A DNA stretch of 46,054 nt from Candidatus Zambryskibacteria bacterium RIFOXYD1_FULL_40_13 (GCA_001824295.1 MHWY01000002.1:27224-73277); one strand, 5' to 3'; counted from the stretch's first letter, positions 15,775 to 24,411 are shown. Numbers and translations: made by a program. The notes: a model not told the origin generated them from the sequence alone.

Positions 15775-16026
15775 GTGGAAGCCAAATTCACTGGAAGATG
15801 GGATGACCTTCTCATCGCCATGGAAAGGTGTGTTGAAAACTGTGGGGTGATGAGGGTAGCCCTTACAGATGGTGAGTATAAGCGTCTTATGAACCCGTCA
15901 GCGATGGATGAACTTCGAAGAAGAATGTCTACCGAACTCTCCGAAAGAGTCATGCTCCAGATGGAATGGTCGGGGATGTCGCCCATGTTGCGGGTTTACA
16001 GCACTGTTCAAAGACCAGCACGATGA
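15775..16026 (+). CDS. Orphan protein, 83 aa, GTG start
   Basis: The track's ATG at 15763 overlaps GGAGG (15765-15769). That sequence is ideally placed 5 nt before an in-frame GTG at 15775, so the protein probably begins at (V/M)EAKFTGRWDDLLIAMERC. It is soluble, charged and mixed alpha/beta in appearance, with no recognised domain. The unit has a TTGACA promoter and a terminator of its own and is divergent from the DUF975 gene. G+C is near 50 percent, above its neighbours. Confidence 0.6.
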   Translation: MEAKFTGRWDDLLIAMERCVENCGVMRVALTDGEYKRLMNPSAMDELRRRMSTELSERVMLQMEWSGMSPMLRVYSTVQRPAR

Positions 16027-16034
16027 TAGTGTGG

Positions 16035-16073
16035 GAGAACCGTACCTCTACTGTGGATGTACGGTTTTCTCGT
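16035..16073 (+). terminator. Terminator of the 83-aa orphan gene
   Basis: GAGAACCGTAC ... GTACGGTTTTCTC, 11-bp stem with the T-run inside the 3' arm. Confidence 0.8.
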
Positions 16074-16134
16074 ATATTGTTGAAAATAAAATTCAGAGTG
16101 TTATAATTTATATATTAAAAACTAACTTATAAAT

Positions 16135-16506
16135 ATGGATATCACAATTTTAGTATCAAAGATATTGGGAATATATCTAGTGATTAGTGGTTTGTTCCTT
16201 ATTATAAAGGGTAAGTCAGTTCCTCATTTATTGAAGGATTTTTTTGACCACCCAGCTATTGTCTATCTCACAGGAATAATATTGATTTTCTTGTCCTCAA
16301 TGTATCTCATTCAATATAACATTTGGGATGGGACGTGGAAGGTTTTGGTTACTATTTTTGCCTGGATAGTGATGTTGAAGGGGCTAACTTATATATTTGC
16401 ACCACATGCATTGAGCGAAGCATCAGTCAAAAAGTTTAGGGGCATGTTTGGCGTTTATGGTCTTATAGCCATAGTCGTTGGATTGTATTTGTTTTTCATA
16501 AGCTAG
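16135..16506 (+). CDS. Four-helix membrane protein, 123 aa
   Basis: Four hydrophobic segments are visible: ILGIYLVISGLFLIIKG, IVYLTGIILIFLSSMYLI, VLVTIFAWIVMLKGLTYIF and YGLIAIVVGLYLFFIS. Short polar loops separate them and there is no cleavable signal. I do not recognise a named family. TATAAA almost touches the ATG, while a better-placed TATAAT lies 27 nt upstream, so this gene may have a short leader. It is followed by a zinc-ribbon gene with its own promoter. Confidence 0.7.
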   Translation: MDITILVSKILGIYLVISGLFLIIKGKSVPHLLKDFFDHPAIVYLTGIILIFLSSMYLIQYNIWDGTWKVLVTIFAWIVMLKGLTYIFAPHALSEASVKKFRGMFGVYGLIAIVVGLYLFFIS

Positions 16507-16610
16507 GCCTTTCTGGTCTACTTGTTTACGAATTAAGCTAAGTATTATATAATAGCTCTATTAACATTTAAGAATCCTAAACCAAATATTTTGGTCGGAC
16601 AAATAAAAAC

Positions 16611-16796
16611 ATGGATATGAAAGCTTTGTGTATGAGATGTAGAGATGCTAAAAACAAACCTACAATGCAAGTTATGTTGGATCCAAAGGTTACAGAGAAG
16701 AATAATAGATATTCTGCGAAAGGTAAGTGTGCAAAATGTGGAGGAAACATGTTCAAGTTTCTTTCAAAAGAGGATGCAGGTAAGTTGAAGAAATAA
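16611..16796 (+). CDS. DUF5679-like zinc ribbon protein, 61 aa
   Basis: CMRC near the N-terminus and CAKC near residue 42 form two Cys-x2-Cys pairs of a small zinc ribbon. The ...KGKCAKCGGNMFKF stretch matches the DUF5679 pattern as I remember it. Related proteins are small, basic and of unknown role. A TATAAT about 65 nt upstream and a leader palindrome (CCAAATATTTTGG) precede it; a terminator follows. Confidence 0.7.
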   Translation: MDMKALCMRCRDAKNKPTMQVMLDPKVTEKNNRYSAKGKCAKCGGNMFKFLSKEDAGKLKK

Positions 16797-16820
16797 TATA
16801 TAATTTTAAGGTTTTACCAC

Positions 16821-16852
16821 AAAAAAGGTTGCCAAACGGCGATCTTTTTTGT
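16821..16852 (+). terminator. Terminator after zinc ribbon gene
   Basis: AAAAAAGGTTGCC-AAAC-GGCGATCTTTTTT. Confidence 0.85.
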
Positions 16853-16964
16853 ATATCCACAGAACTGGAACTAAAAGCTGGTAAACAAATGTTTAACTGT
16901 GTTAGAATGTCTCATGTATTTATCTAATAGAATTAGAGAGGATTATTAGCACTAAGATTATAAT

Positions 16965-17654
16965 ATGGATAAAAATAAAATAGTTTCTATCGTTGTCGTT
17001 ATTGTTGTGTTGGTTGTATTAGGTTTTCTTATGTTTAAAGGAGACGGTAAATTAAGGATTGGTGGTGAAGAAAAAGTTGCCACAGTAAATGGGGTTGCTA
17101 TTACAAAGACGTCCTATGACACACAGCTTGCTACTGCTGTAGCTTCTTACAAGGCACAAGGAATAAATACAGACGACGCAACACAGCTTGCCCAAATCAA
17201 GGCTCAGGTTTTAAACGACCTTATAAATAACGAGTTAGTTAATCAGGGCATTGTCAGTGCGGGGATTAAGGTAAACGACGAAGATGTTGAGAAGCAATTT
17301 GCTGATATCACTACGCAAGCTGGTGGAGCAGAAAACCTTAAGGCAGAGTTAGTGAAGGTCAATATGACAGAGCAAAAACTTAGAGAAAATATAGCAAAGC
17401 AGTTTGCTATTCAGATGTATTTAGAAGCAAACATTGATACAAAATCAATTGTTGTATCTAATGAAGAGGTGACACAGTTCTACAATGACTACAAGGCAGC
17501 ACAAGTTTCGGCATCCTCAACAATAAAGGTTCCAGCTGAAAAAGAATTAGCAGACCAGATAAAGCAACAGATTATTGCAAACAAACAGCAGACAATGATT
17601 AATGATTTTCTTACTACACTTAGAAGTAAGTCGGAAATTGTATTGTCTGAGTAA
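16965..17654 (+). CDS. SurA N-terminal-domain-like chaperone, membrane anchored
   Basis: Residues 7-24 form a hydrophobic anchor. VATVNGVAITKTSYDTQL and the helices after it (LAQIKAQVLNDLINNELVNQ) match the SurA/PrsA N-terminal chaperone module. No parvulin PPIase domain follows within the 229 residues, so it is probably a pure chaperone for exported proteins. TATAAT touches the ATG directly; a TATTAG about 13 nt upstream is an alternative -10. A terminator follows. Confidence 0.75.
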   Translation: MDKNKIVSIVVVIVVLVVLGFLMFKGDGKLRIGGEEKVATVNGVAITKTSYDTQLATAVASYKAQGINTDDATQLAQIKAQVLNDLINNELVNQGIVSAGIKVNDEDVEKQFADITTQAGGAENLKAELVKVNMTEQKLRENIAKQFAIQMYLEANIDTKSIVVSNEEVTQFYNDYKAAQVSASSTIKVPAEKELADQIKQQIIANKQQTMINDFLTTLRSKSEIVLSE

Positions 17655-17677
17655 TTCCAACTTACAGACACAAACTG

Positions 17678-17704
17678 AAAGCCACCCTTCTGGGTGGCTT
17701 TTGA
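17678..17704 (+). terminator. Terminator after SurA-like gene
   Basis: AAAGCCACCC-TTCT-GGGTGGCTTTTGATTT. Confidence 0.85.
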
Positions 17705-17711
17705 TTTCTAT

Positions 17712-18392
17712 CTATACTTTAATTATATGTGCGAAATTTAGGGATTTAGTGATTGTAACCTTGTCCCCAATATTTAGCTCGATTTGGCCATTTTGATTGT
17801 CAGCAAATACCACAGCGGGACCTCGGGTTATTTCTAGTTCAATCTTTGCATCTTCCTTCAAAATCATGTGGTCAGAACGCTCCGTACTGTTATTGAAAGC
17901 CAAACCAATTCCAACCTCAAAGAAACTATCTGTTATTGAGCGGTAGTAGCCTGTAGAACCAAATGGTGTGGCCACAACAACTCCGTCACCAATCACCTCA
18001 TGGCCTATTTGCCTATCATTTACAATAAGCTTGTACCTAATAGCGTGTCTTGCATCATGGTTGTGGACTATAATCTCATTTAAAGCGAGGAGAGTTTGGT
18101 GCTTTGCTTCAACTACGAGTTTCCAATAGTCCAAGGTAATATATTCTCCGTCAGATACTTTTTCGAGCACCTCACTGTTTTCAAAAGGTGAACATAGTTT
18201 ACATATACGACTGTTTCTCAATATTATTTTTGGTATTCCAGGGTATTTTTCCTCGGATTGCATAACTGTCCCGTCTCCACCATAACTTACTACAAAATCA
18301 GGATTTTCATGAACAACAACAAACCCCTTTTCCTTAACAAGTTTGGAGATGTTGTCTATCTCTTTACCAAACAGTACTACTTTGTTTTTCAT
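17712..18392 (-). CDS. nadK: NAD kinase
   Basis: It phosphorylates NAD to NADP. VVSYGGDGTVMQ holds the GGDGT motif, ALNEIIVHN the NE/D substrate contact, and GDGVVVATPFGSTGYYRS the conserved diacylglycerol-kinase-fold loop. At 226 residues it is shorter than the usual 270-300, with a trimmed N-terminal domain. It is convergent with the SurA-like gene, from which a terminator separates it. Confidence 0.9.
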   Translation of the reverse strand: MKNKVVLFGKEIDNISKLVKEKGFVVVHENPDFVVSYGGDGTVMQSEEKYPGIPKIILRNSRICKLCSPFENSEVLEKVSDGEYITLDYWKLVVEAKHQTLLALNEIIVHNHDARHAIRYKLIVNDRQIGHEVIGDGVVVATPFGSTGYYRSITDSFFEVGIGLAFNNSTERSDHMILKEDAKIELEITRGPAVVFADNQNGQIELNIGDKVTITKSLNFAHIIKV

Positions 18393-18402
18393 CGGTCTCT
18401 AA

Positions 18403-18408
18403 ATTATA
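18403..18408 (-). promoter_or_regulatory. -10 box of nadK
   Basis: TATAAT on the minus strand, 10 nt before the ATG at 18392. Confidence 0.55.
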
Positions 18409-18449
18409 TCATAACCTCCATATAGCTTTTGAGTTTTAACACACTCTGT

Positions 18450-18455
18450 TATAAT
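18450..18455 (+). promoter_or_regulatory. -10 box of the 192-aa membrane gene (leaderless)
   Basis: TATAAT, then CATGAG, then ATG at 18462. The 6-nt gap rules out the longer ORF-track start at 18429. Confidence 0.65.
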
Positions 18456-18461
18456 CATGAG

Positions 18462-19040
18462 ATGAATACAATTAGCCAAGAAAATAGTCAGCACGATAAC
18501 AGTTTTATATTAAAAGATATTTTTGTCATTGCAGTAAGCATTTCGTTCGCTATATTTCTGGCTAATACCAATTTCCTTGTGAATGTACTCACAAAAACCA
18601 AAGAGCTGGAAGTGGTTGGAAGCTTTGTTGCTGGAATGTTTTTTACATCTATTTTTACAACCGCACCCGCCATTGCTACCCTGGGCGAGATATCACAAAG
18701 CTACTCAGTACTTCTGACCGCTCTCTTCGGTGCAATGGGAGCAGTTCTCGGTGACCTGATTATATTTAGATTTATTAGAGATAGATTTTCGGACCACTTA
18801 ACGGAGCTTGTTAAACATAAAGGATTTAAAAAAAGAACAAGGGTCTTATTTCATTTAAAGGCTTTCAGGTGGATAACCTTTCTTCTGGGTGGGCTAATCC
18901 TTGCCTCTCCTTTTCCTGACGAAATAGCTATAAGTATATTTGGTTTTCTACATGTAAAGACCACATGGTTTATTCCAATCTCCTTCGTGTTTAACTTTGT
19001 TGGTATAGTGCTTATCGGATTAGTTGCGACTGCAATTTAG
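18462..19040 (+). CDS. Polytopic membrane protein, possible SNARE-associated/VTT-like
   Basis: About five hydrophobic segments are visible, including DIFVIAVSISFAIFLANTNF, FVAGMFFTSIFTTAPAIATL, LTALFGAMGAVLGDLIIF, WITFLLGGLILASPFPDE and FVFNFVGIVLIGLVATAI. The re-entrant-looking small-residue stretches (SPFPDE, FTSIFTTAPA) and GDLIIFRFIRDRF recall the VTT/DedA superfamily, but this is a weak impression. The start at 18462 (MNTISQENSQ) is dictated by the -10 box. Confidence 0.6.
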   Translation: MNTISQENSQHDNSFILKDIFVIAVSISFAIFLANTNFLVNVLTKTKELEVVGSFVAGMFFTSIFTTAPAIATLGEISQSYSVLLTALFGAMGAVLGDLIIFRFIRDRFSDHLTELVKHKGFKKRTRVLFHLKAFRWITFLLGGLILASPFPDEIAISIFGFLHVKTTWFIPISFVFNFVGIVLIGLVATAI

Positions 19041-19044
19041 TTTG

Positions 19045-19833
19045 CTATAAGTATCTTTGTATATTTTTCTTGTGTCCCTCGTATGTAGATGAGCAGTGGA
19101 TTTGTCGGTTCTTGTCGTGCAGATAGAACAAGCAGTTTGTTTTCTGTGGATTGTAGGCGGCTTCTATTGCAGACAGGCCTGGGTTAGCAATCGGAGCTGG
19201 TGGCATGCTGTATATGTATGTATTAAAGAGGGAATCAATTTTTTTATCCTCTGGATTAACTTGTGGCCACCACAAATCTTCATCACCTTTGGCGTATTGG
19301 AGAGTGGCATCAATCTGGAGTTTCATTCCTTTGAAAACCCTGTTCCATATTATTCCAGAAATTAGCTTCATGTCGGACTTACTTCCAGCCTCTCTTTGTA
19401 TAAGAGAAGCGATAATAAGGGCAGTATTTTCGTTTATTATCTTGGTTGTTTTTGCCTTTTTCACTGAACCTACCTTTTTTCTGTATTCATCTGTCATTGT
19501 CTTACTGACAACCAAAGGGTCGCTATCTTTGTGTATCAAATATGTTTTTGGAAAATATTGACCCTCAAAACTTTCTTTTGCATATGCGAGATGGGCATTA
19601 TTGAAATCATTTCTCTGGTTTTCATCCCATCCGAATTTATTGACCAAAATATCAACAACCTCTTCCTTTCTTAGCCCCTCCTTGATTTGAATCACTTTTA
19701 CAGAAGGGTTTGCGAGGTTTTCATAAAACGAGAGTGAGGAGAGTAGGCGCCAGTCAAGATTGTATTTGTACATAAGCCCAACTAAAACAGCCAGAGAAAC
19801 CAGAAAAAGTGTTATTACATACTTAAGCTTCAT
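19045..19833 (-). CDS. mltG: MltG-type endolytic murein transglycosylase (copy 1)
   Basis: It cuts nascent glycan strands and so sets chain length. An N-terminal anchor (KYVITLFLVSLAVLVGLMY) precedes a LysM-like region and the YceG core. IIASLIQREAGSKSDMKLISGIIWNRV carries the catalytic glutamate, and LQIDATLQYA, NTYIYSMPPAPIANPGLSAIEAA and STYEGHKKNI complete the signature. The GLPPGP motif is changed to SMPPAP. A second homolog lies at 34.7 kb. The start at 19833 (MKLKYV) follows a TATAGT box by 10 nt. Confidence 0.92.
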   Translation of the reverse strand: MKLKYVITLFLVSLAVLVGLMYKYNLDWRLLSSLSFYENLANPSVKVIQIKEGLRKEEVVDILVNKFGWDENQRNDFNNAHLAYAKESFEGQYFPKTYLIHKDSDPLVVSKTMTDEYRKKVGSVKKAKTTKIINENTALIIASLIQREAGSKSDMKLISGIIWNRVFKGMKLQIDATLQYAKGDEDLWWPQVNPEDKKIDSLFNTYIYSMPPAPIANPGLSAIEAAYNPQKTNCLFYLHDKNRQIHCSSTYEGHKKNIQRYL

Positions 19834-19843
19834 GTTGCTATAC

Positions 19844-19849
19844 ACTATA
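19844..19849 (-). promoter_or_regulatory. -10 box of mltG copy 1
   Basis: TATAGT on the minus strand, 10 nt before the ATG at 19833. Confidence 0.45.
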
Positions 19850-19895
19850 TCACATAGTATAGTGGTGGTAAATTTAATTTTTTAACACATTTACT

Positions 19896-20120
19896 ATGTC
19901 AATGAAAACTTTTTTAATGAAAAAAATGATGGCCTCACAGCTTAAGGGTGTTCCACAGGCCGAGCAGGATAAACTGCTATCCATGATAGAAAAAAATCCA
20001 GAACTGTTTCAGAAAATAGCACTTGAGGTGCAGGAAGAGGTGAAAAAGGGCAAGGCTCAAATGACAGCCACAATGGATGTGGCCAAAAGGTATGAGTCTG
20101 AATTGAAGGGTCTAATCTAA
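19896..20120 (+). CDS. Small helical protein, 74 aa
   Basis: MSMKTFLMKKMMASQLKGV onward. It is fully helical in appearance, charged and without membrane segments, with the pattern PQAEQDKLLSMIEKNPELF resembling a short helical hairpin. I do not recognise the family, though similar short proteins occur in CPR genomes. Divergent from mltG copy 1; a 105-base gap with a TATTTATAGAG stretch precedes the next gene. Confidence 0.55.
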   Translation: MSMKTFLMKKMMASQLKGVPQAEQDKLLSMIEKNPELFQKIALEVQEEVKKGKAQMTATMDVAKRYESELKGLI

Positions 20121-20225
20121 ATAGTGGAACATAATTTGCAAGAAGTAATCAACAGGCGTTGATTTATTATATGCTGTGTCTATGTTATTATTTATAGAGT
20201 TAATATTTATCAATAATAAATTTAT

Positions 20226-20498
20226 ATGGAAGAAAAACAACAATACACCGAGATTATGACTGAAATTATAAAAAAACAGTCGGTTATTTTGGGTCCAGAA
20301 ATTGCAGTATTAAAAGCTCGTAGTGTTAGTGGTTTAGTGGTCGAAAATGATGGTAGGGTTAGTGAGGTGGGTGAAAATCCTCAAGCAACTCTTCAGAAAC
20401 TTGTTGATCAATACGTTGAACTATCAGGTCAAATAGTAAAAAACGCTCTTGGGTCAATCTTTGCAAAGTATCCTAACCTTGACCTGGATAATAAATAA
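20226..20498 (+). CDS. Small hypothetical protein, 90 aa
   Basis: Two helical halves (KQQYTEIMTEIIKKQSVILG and ATLQKLVDQYVELSGQIVKN) flank a short beta-like stretch with SGLVVENDGRV. No domain recognised. It is 5 bases from the following membrane gene and so heads the likely operon that leads into the sensor kinase. Confidence 0.6.
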   Translation: MEEKQQYTEIMTEIIKKQSVILGPEIAVLKARSVSGLVVENDGRVSEVGENPQATLQKLVDQYVELSGQIVKNALGSIFAKYPNLDLDNK

Positions 20499-20503
20499 AA
20501 ATT

Positions 20504-21229
20504 ATGGAAACAATTATCACTCTTGGTTACTATGTTTCTTCCTTAAGTTTTCTTTTGGCCTCCATCATCACAGCCCTAGCTGTGCGAAAATTTGGAGAAT
20601 CTACGCTTGGATCAATTTTTTCTTACCTTTTTATTGGTACTGAAATAATTTTTGTTATTACTGTTTTTCAGAAGCTTGGTTCAGACTTTTTCCTTATTTC
20701 AGAAGCATCCGTGGATATATGGGTGCACATTATGCTTTATTTGGCACTATTTTCGTATTACTTTGGATTCAGAGCTCTTGTGGGTCTTGTTGGCAACTCA
20801 AGTGTAGCAGTTAGTAATCCTGGTCATGAGGGTGGAAAAACGTGGGGAATTTTTGCCATTGTAATGCTTGTAATAATATTTATTCTTCCAAACAAGCTTG
20901 AGTCATTTATAGGAGCTTATACAGGGTCTCTTTTGGCTGGCTATGGTTTTCATTATTATCTTGCATGTCTGTGGGCTGGTATGGCTGGAACATTTCTAAT
21001 TCGTGTAAAAAAATATCTTGGACAAATAGGTAGAGCCATTGCAAATCCAATGACTGTGGCAATCTGGACCCTAGCCGTAATGGAATTCTGGAGCTTGCTC
21101 GCTAAAACATGGAAGGTTGTTGATCTCTCGCCAAGTAGTATTGAGGGTGTAGAGAAACTATTTCTGATTATCGCTTCTGTTTCTGTAACATATGGAGCCT
21201 TGCATTTGAGATCGTTGGCAAAGGTGTAG
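20504..21229 (+). CDS. Polytopic membrane protein next to a sensor kinase, 241 aa
   Basis: Six to seven hydrophobic helices are visible, for example SSLSFLLASIITALAV, YLFIGTEIIFVITVF, GIFAIVMLVIIFILPN and YHYYLACLWAGMAGTFLI-like stretches. No named family. It lies 31 bases before the histidine kinase, which has only one membrane helix itself, so it may act as its membrane input partner; that is inference from position only. Confidence 0.65.
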   Translation: METIITLGYYVSSLSFLLASIITALAVRKFGESTLGSIFSYLFIGTEIIFVITVFQKLGSDFFLISEASVDIWVHIMLYLALFSYYFGFRALVGLVGNSSVAVSNPGHEGGKTWGIFAIVMLVIIFILPNKLESFIGAYTGSLLAGYGFHYYLACLWAGMAGTFLIRVKKYLGQIGRAIANPMTVAIWTLAVMEFWSLLAKTWKVVDLSPSSIEGVEKLFLIIASVSVTYGALHLRSLAKV

Positions 21230-21260
21230 CAAATATATAACCGTATTTTTTCTACAAACA

Positions 21261-23009
21261 ATGACATTAACCTCGATTTTATTCTTCATTTTAGTTGGCG
21301 GTTTAGCTGTCAGTATTTACCATCTCATAAGTGACTATAGGGCCAAACAAGCCTTATTCAAGAGAGAAGAAGATATAAGTAGAAGGATGTACGAGCTTTC
21401 TATTCTCAAAGAAATTGGGGATAGGGTTGGGTACTCACTTGATGTACAACAAATAATAGATGTCATTATCAATACACTGGGTCAGCTCATAGACTATTCA
21501 GCTGTGTCATACATGCTTTTCGGGCAGGAAAAGATTATTTTTAAGATTCATCTCGAAAAATCTGTGCACAGAGGCTTTATTGATGATATCAAGGGTAGAA
21601 TGCTTGGTTCCCTGTCGGCACTTTTAGACCGGGAGTTTAGTGAGAAAAATATTAAAGAAATAATATCTGGTGCGATTATTATAAATGAGCTTAATGAACC
21701 CGTTAGGTCTTTTTTCAACATTCCACTAGTTATTGATGAAAAGGTGGTTGGTGTTTTGACCATCGCTGACACAAAAAGTGGCTTATACAAGGAAGAGGAG
21801 ATGACTATCCTCTACAAAATCATCCAGCAAGCTTCAAAGGCAGTTACAAGTCTGCAAGGAGTAATAAAAACAGAACAAGCAAAAGTTAATGCCATGATGG
21901 AAAGTATGGCTGATGGAGTAGTTATGACAGACACAGACTACAGAATACTTGTTGCGAACCCTAGTGCCAAATCAATCATCGGATTGTCTGCAAAAGAGAG
22001 CATAACCATTTTTGATTTTATTGATAACCTGGAAGGGAAGTTTGATATGAGAGGTAAGCTAGAAGAGAGTGTTAAGCTAGATAAAGCATTCAAGTCAGAT
22101 GAGGTTCTAATAAAAGACAAGTTTTACAAAATTTTTGTTTTTCCTGTAAAGACGAGTACAGTTGGGGCGTCTGGTGGAAAAGATATTATAGGGGGGGTTG
22201 TTATTTTTCATGATGTCACAGCGGAGAGAGCAATAGAGCAGATTCGGGAGCAGTTTACGTCTATGATTGTTCACGAACTACGCACACCACTTTCTGGTAT
22301 AAATAAAATCAGTGAGCTTCTACGGGACGGTCAGGATAAAATAGAGAAGAAAGATTTTGATGAATATGTAAAACTTATTAACACAGATAGTTCAAGTATG
22401 CTTGAACTGGTCAACGATATTTTGGACATTGCCAAGCTTGAAGCTGGGAAGTTTGATATCAAAAAGGAGCCAACCGATTTGAGAAAAATAGTTGATAATC
22501 GTATTGATTTCTTCAGGCCTAGCGCAACCGATGCAAAGCTGTCCCTAAATGTAGTTTATGACAACGAGATGCCTGCCTTGGTGCCCATAGACCAGGCCGG
22601 AATAAAACAAGTATTGAATAATTTAATCTCTAATTCTATAAAATTTACCAAGGCAGATGGTTCTGTGGAAGTGCTAGTTGTACATCATAAGGCAGACTCA
22701 AAAATTACAGACGAATTCACTAGATTATCATGTAAAACTTCAGTTCCATTACATGATGAAAGTTTTGTCGGTTTTCCAGAATCAATCATTGTAGCTGTCT
22801 CCGACACAGGCTCTGGTATTGAAGAGAATAATATCAAGGAATTGTTTAGTAAGTTTAAGCAACTAGGTAACAAGTCAGAGACGGGAGTTAAGGGTACAGG
22901 TCTGGGATTGGCTATTGCAAAAGGTATCGTTGAGGGTCATGGTGGAACTATTGGCGTCGTTTCAGAGGCAGGAGTTGGGAGCGTCTTTTACTTTGTGTTA
23001 CCATTATAG
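21261..23009 (+). CDS. Sensor histidine kinase (TM-GAF-PAS-HisKA-HATPase)
   Basis: One membrane helix (residues 5-22) precedes a GAF-like domain (about 45-195) and a PAS domain (about 205-320). The dimerisation domain has the phospho-acceptor His338 in MIVHELRTPLSG. The ATPase domain shows the N box (NNLISNSIKFT), G1 (VSDTGSGIEE), F (FSKFKQLG) and G2 (GTGLGLAIAKGIVEGHGG). All catalytic parts are intact over 582 residues. Two receiver-only regulators follow within 30-50 bases, suggesting a phosphorelay whose output is by protein interaction rather than DNA binding. Confidence 0.93.
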   Translation: MTLTSILFFILVGGLAVSIYHLISDYRAKQALFKREEDISRRMYELSILKEIGDRVGYSLDVQQIIDVIINTLGQLIDYSAVSYMLFGQEKIIFKIHLEKSVHRGFIDDIKGRMLGSLSALLDREFSEKNIKEIISGAIIINELNEPVRSFFNIPLVIDEKVVGVLTIADTKSGLYKEEEMTILYKIIQQASKAVTSLQGVIKTEQAKVNAMMESMADGVVMTDTDYRILVANPSAKSIIGLSAKESITIFDFIDNLEGKFDMRGKLEESVKLDKAFKSDEVLIKDKFYKIFVFPVKTSTVGASGGKDIIGGVVIFHDVTAERAIEQIREQFTSMIVHELRTPLSGINKISELLRDGQDKIEKKDFDEYVKLINTDSSSMLELVNDILDIAKLEAGKFDIKKEPTDLRKIVDNRIDFFRPSATDAKLSLNVVYDNEMPALVPIDQAGIKQVLNNLISNSIKFTKADGSVEVLVVHHKADSKITDEFTRLSCKTSVPLHDESFVGFPESIIVAVSDTGSGIEENNIKELFSKFKQLGNKSETGVKGTGLGLAIAKGIVEGHGGTIGVVSEAGVGSVFYFVLPL

Positions 23010-23038
23010 ATAAGTTAATAATAACTATTACAATAATT

Positions 23039-23410
23039 ATGAAGAGAATATTAATAATTGATGATGATACAACTTTTCAAAAGACAATGACTACGAAATT
23101 GCAGTCGTTCTCTTACGATGTTGTATCTGCAACAAACGGTGAGGATGGGCTAAGGATGGCCTTATCAGAAAAGCCTGACCTAATATTACTAGATGTAGTA
23201 ATGCCAAAGCTAGATGGGCTGGGATTTCTAAGGAGGCTCAATCAAAATAGAAATGCTCCAAAAGTTCCAATCCTAATAACATCAAATATTTCGGCTACGG
23301 ACAAGATAGGTGAGGGGGTAGCTCTAGGAGTTAGGGGTTATATTATTAAATCTGACGAAACTCTAGACACAATCATTAAGGAGGTTGAGGCTGTTCTTAA
23401 TCCCAAATAA
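23039..23410 (+). CDS. CheY-like response regulator 1 (receiver only)
   Basis: The 123 residues are one receiver domain. The acidic cluster is DDD (8-10), the phospho-acceptor is Asp52 in LILLDVVMPK, TSN at the switch Thr/Ser position follows ILI, and the conserved lysine is in GYIIKSDE. No output domain. It sits directly after the kinase and is a close paralog of the next gene, so tandem duplication is likely. Confidence 0.92.
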   Translation: MKRILIIDDDTTFQKTMTTKLQSFSYDVVSATNGEDGLRMALSEKPDLILLDVVMPKLDGLGFLRRLNQNRNAPKVPILITSNISATDKIGEGVALGVRGYIIKSDETLDTIIKEVEAVLNPK

Positions 23411-23429
23411 CTAGTAAACAATAAATCCC

Positions 23430-23798
23430 ATGAAAAAAATTCTTATCATTGATGACGATGAAATTTTCCGAAAAACAGTGAACGACTCACTTACGAATGC
23501 TGGGTATCTCATAGTTGAAGCAAAGGATGGGGAGGAAGGGCTTCTAGTGACAGAGAAAGAAAAACCGGATTTGATTCTCCTTGATTTAATGATGCCTAAC
23601 ATGGGGGGAATGAATTTTCTTAAGGTCCTGCAAAAAGAAGGGACAGAAAACAAAATACCAATCCTTATTTCATCAAACTTTACCAGCCCTAATCCAGTGG
23701 AGGAGGGAATTGCTCTTGGTATTCGTGGGTATATAATAAAGTCTGACGAGTCACTAGAGACTATCACTACAGCTATTAATTCAATAATCGGTAAGTAG
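23430..23798 (+). CDS. CheY-like response regulator 2 (receiver only)
   Basis: A 122-residue receiver domain with DDD (8-10), Asp52 in LILLDLMMPN, ISSN switch and GYIIKSDE identical to the upstream paralog. Separated from it by 19 bases. The two may compete for one kinase or act in sequence. Confidence 0.92.
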   Translation: MKKILIIDDDEIFRKTVNDSLTNAGYLIVEAKDGEEGLLVTEKEKPDLILLDLMMPNMGGMNFLKVLQKEGTENKIPILISSNFTSPNPVEEGIALGIRGYIIKSDESLETITTAINSIIGK

Positions 23799-23809
23799 TT
23801 CTAACCAAT

Positions 23810-24259
23810 ATGAAAAAATATTATAATTTTCCGACCATTCTTGCGGTGGTCTTTGCTGTTGGGCTGGTGGCTATGAGTCTATATGCCACAAGGTGTCATG
23901 GGGAGGGGTGTGTTGTAGATAATAATGTTAAAACAGAACAACCAGTCTCTATTAAAATGAATCCCGAAATTATAAAAAAACAAGTTGAGAATAATGAAAT
24001 AGTACTTCTCGATGTCAGGGAAGATTCGGAGTGGAACGATGGCCACATAAGTGGAGCTATGCACATTCCACTAGGAAATATAAATGAAGAAACGATAACA
24101 AAGATTGAAAAAGGTAAGCCCTTGTATGTTTACTGTAGGTCAGGACGAAGAGCGGGAGAAGCGGTTATTAAATTAAAAAGTCTAGGATTCAATGATGTTA
24201 CAAATCTTGGTGGAGTTTTGGATTGGCAGGAAAATGGCGGAACTCTAGTCGTGGAATAG
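23810..24259 (+). CDS. Membrane-anchored rhodanese-domain protein
   Basis: The N-terminal segment (FPTILAVVFAVGLVAMSLYA) is a membrane anchor. A single rhodanese domain follows with LLDVREDSEWNDGHISGAMHIP and the active-site loop CRSGRR (Cys109), which carries the persulfide. Extra cysteines (CHGEGC) just outside the membrane may form a disulfide. It lies 11 bases after the second regulator and ends the signalling cluster. Confidence 0.9.
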   Translation: MKKYYNFPTILAVVFAVGLVAMSLYATRCHGEGCVVDNNVKTEQPVSIKMNPEIIKKQVENNEIVLLDVREDSEWNDGHISGAMHIPLGNINEETITKIEKGKPLYVYCRSGRRAGEAVIKLKSLGFNDVTNLGGVLDWQENGGTLVVE

Positions 24260-24411
24260 GTTTTGTAAATTTTACTATCTCTCACTTTTTAGGTATTGTT
24301 ACAGAATGAGTTTATCAATCGGTATTGTCAGGGCGTAACAAGTAAGTTTATTCCCTTCAGATTCGAAGTCCCGTTACCGAAACTTGTCTTAGGTAGACCC
24401 AAAAAAATTTT

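Noticed and set aside
24338-24390. tRNA-like TTCGAA loop before the 240-aa gene
   Set aside because: The bases around TTCGAAG do not pair as a T stem, and no acceptor or anticodon arm is present; it is at most a leader hairpin.
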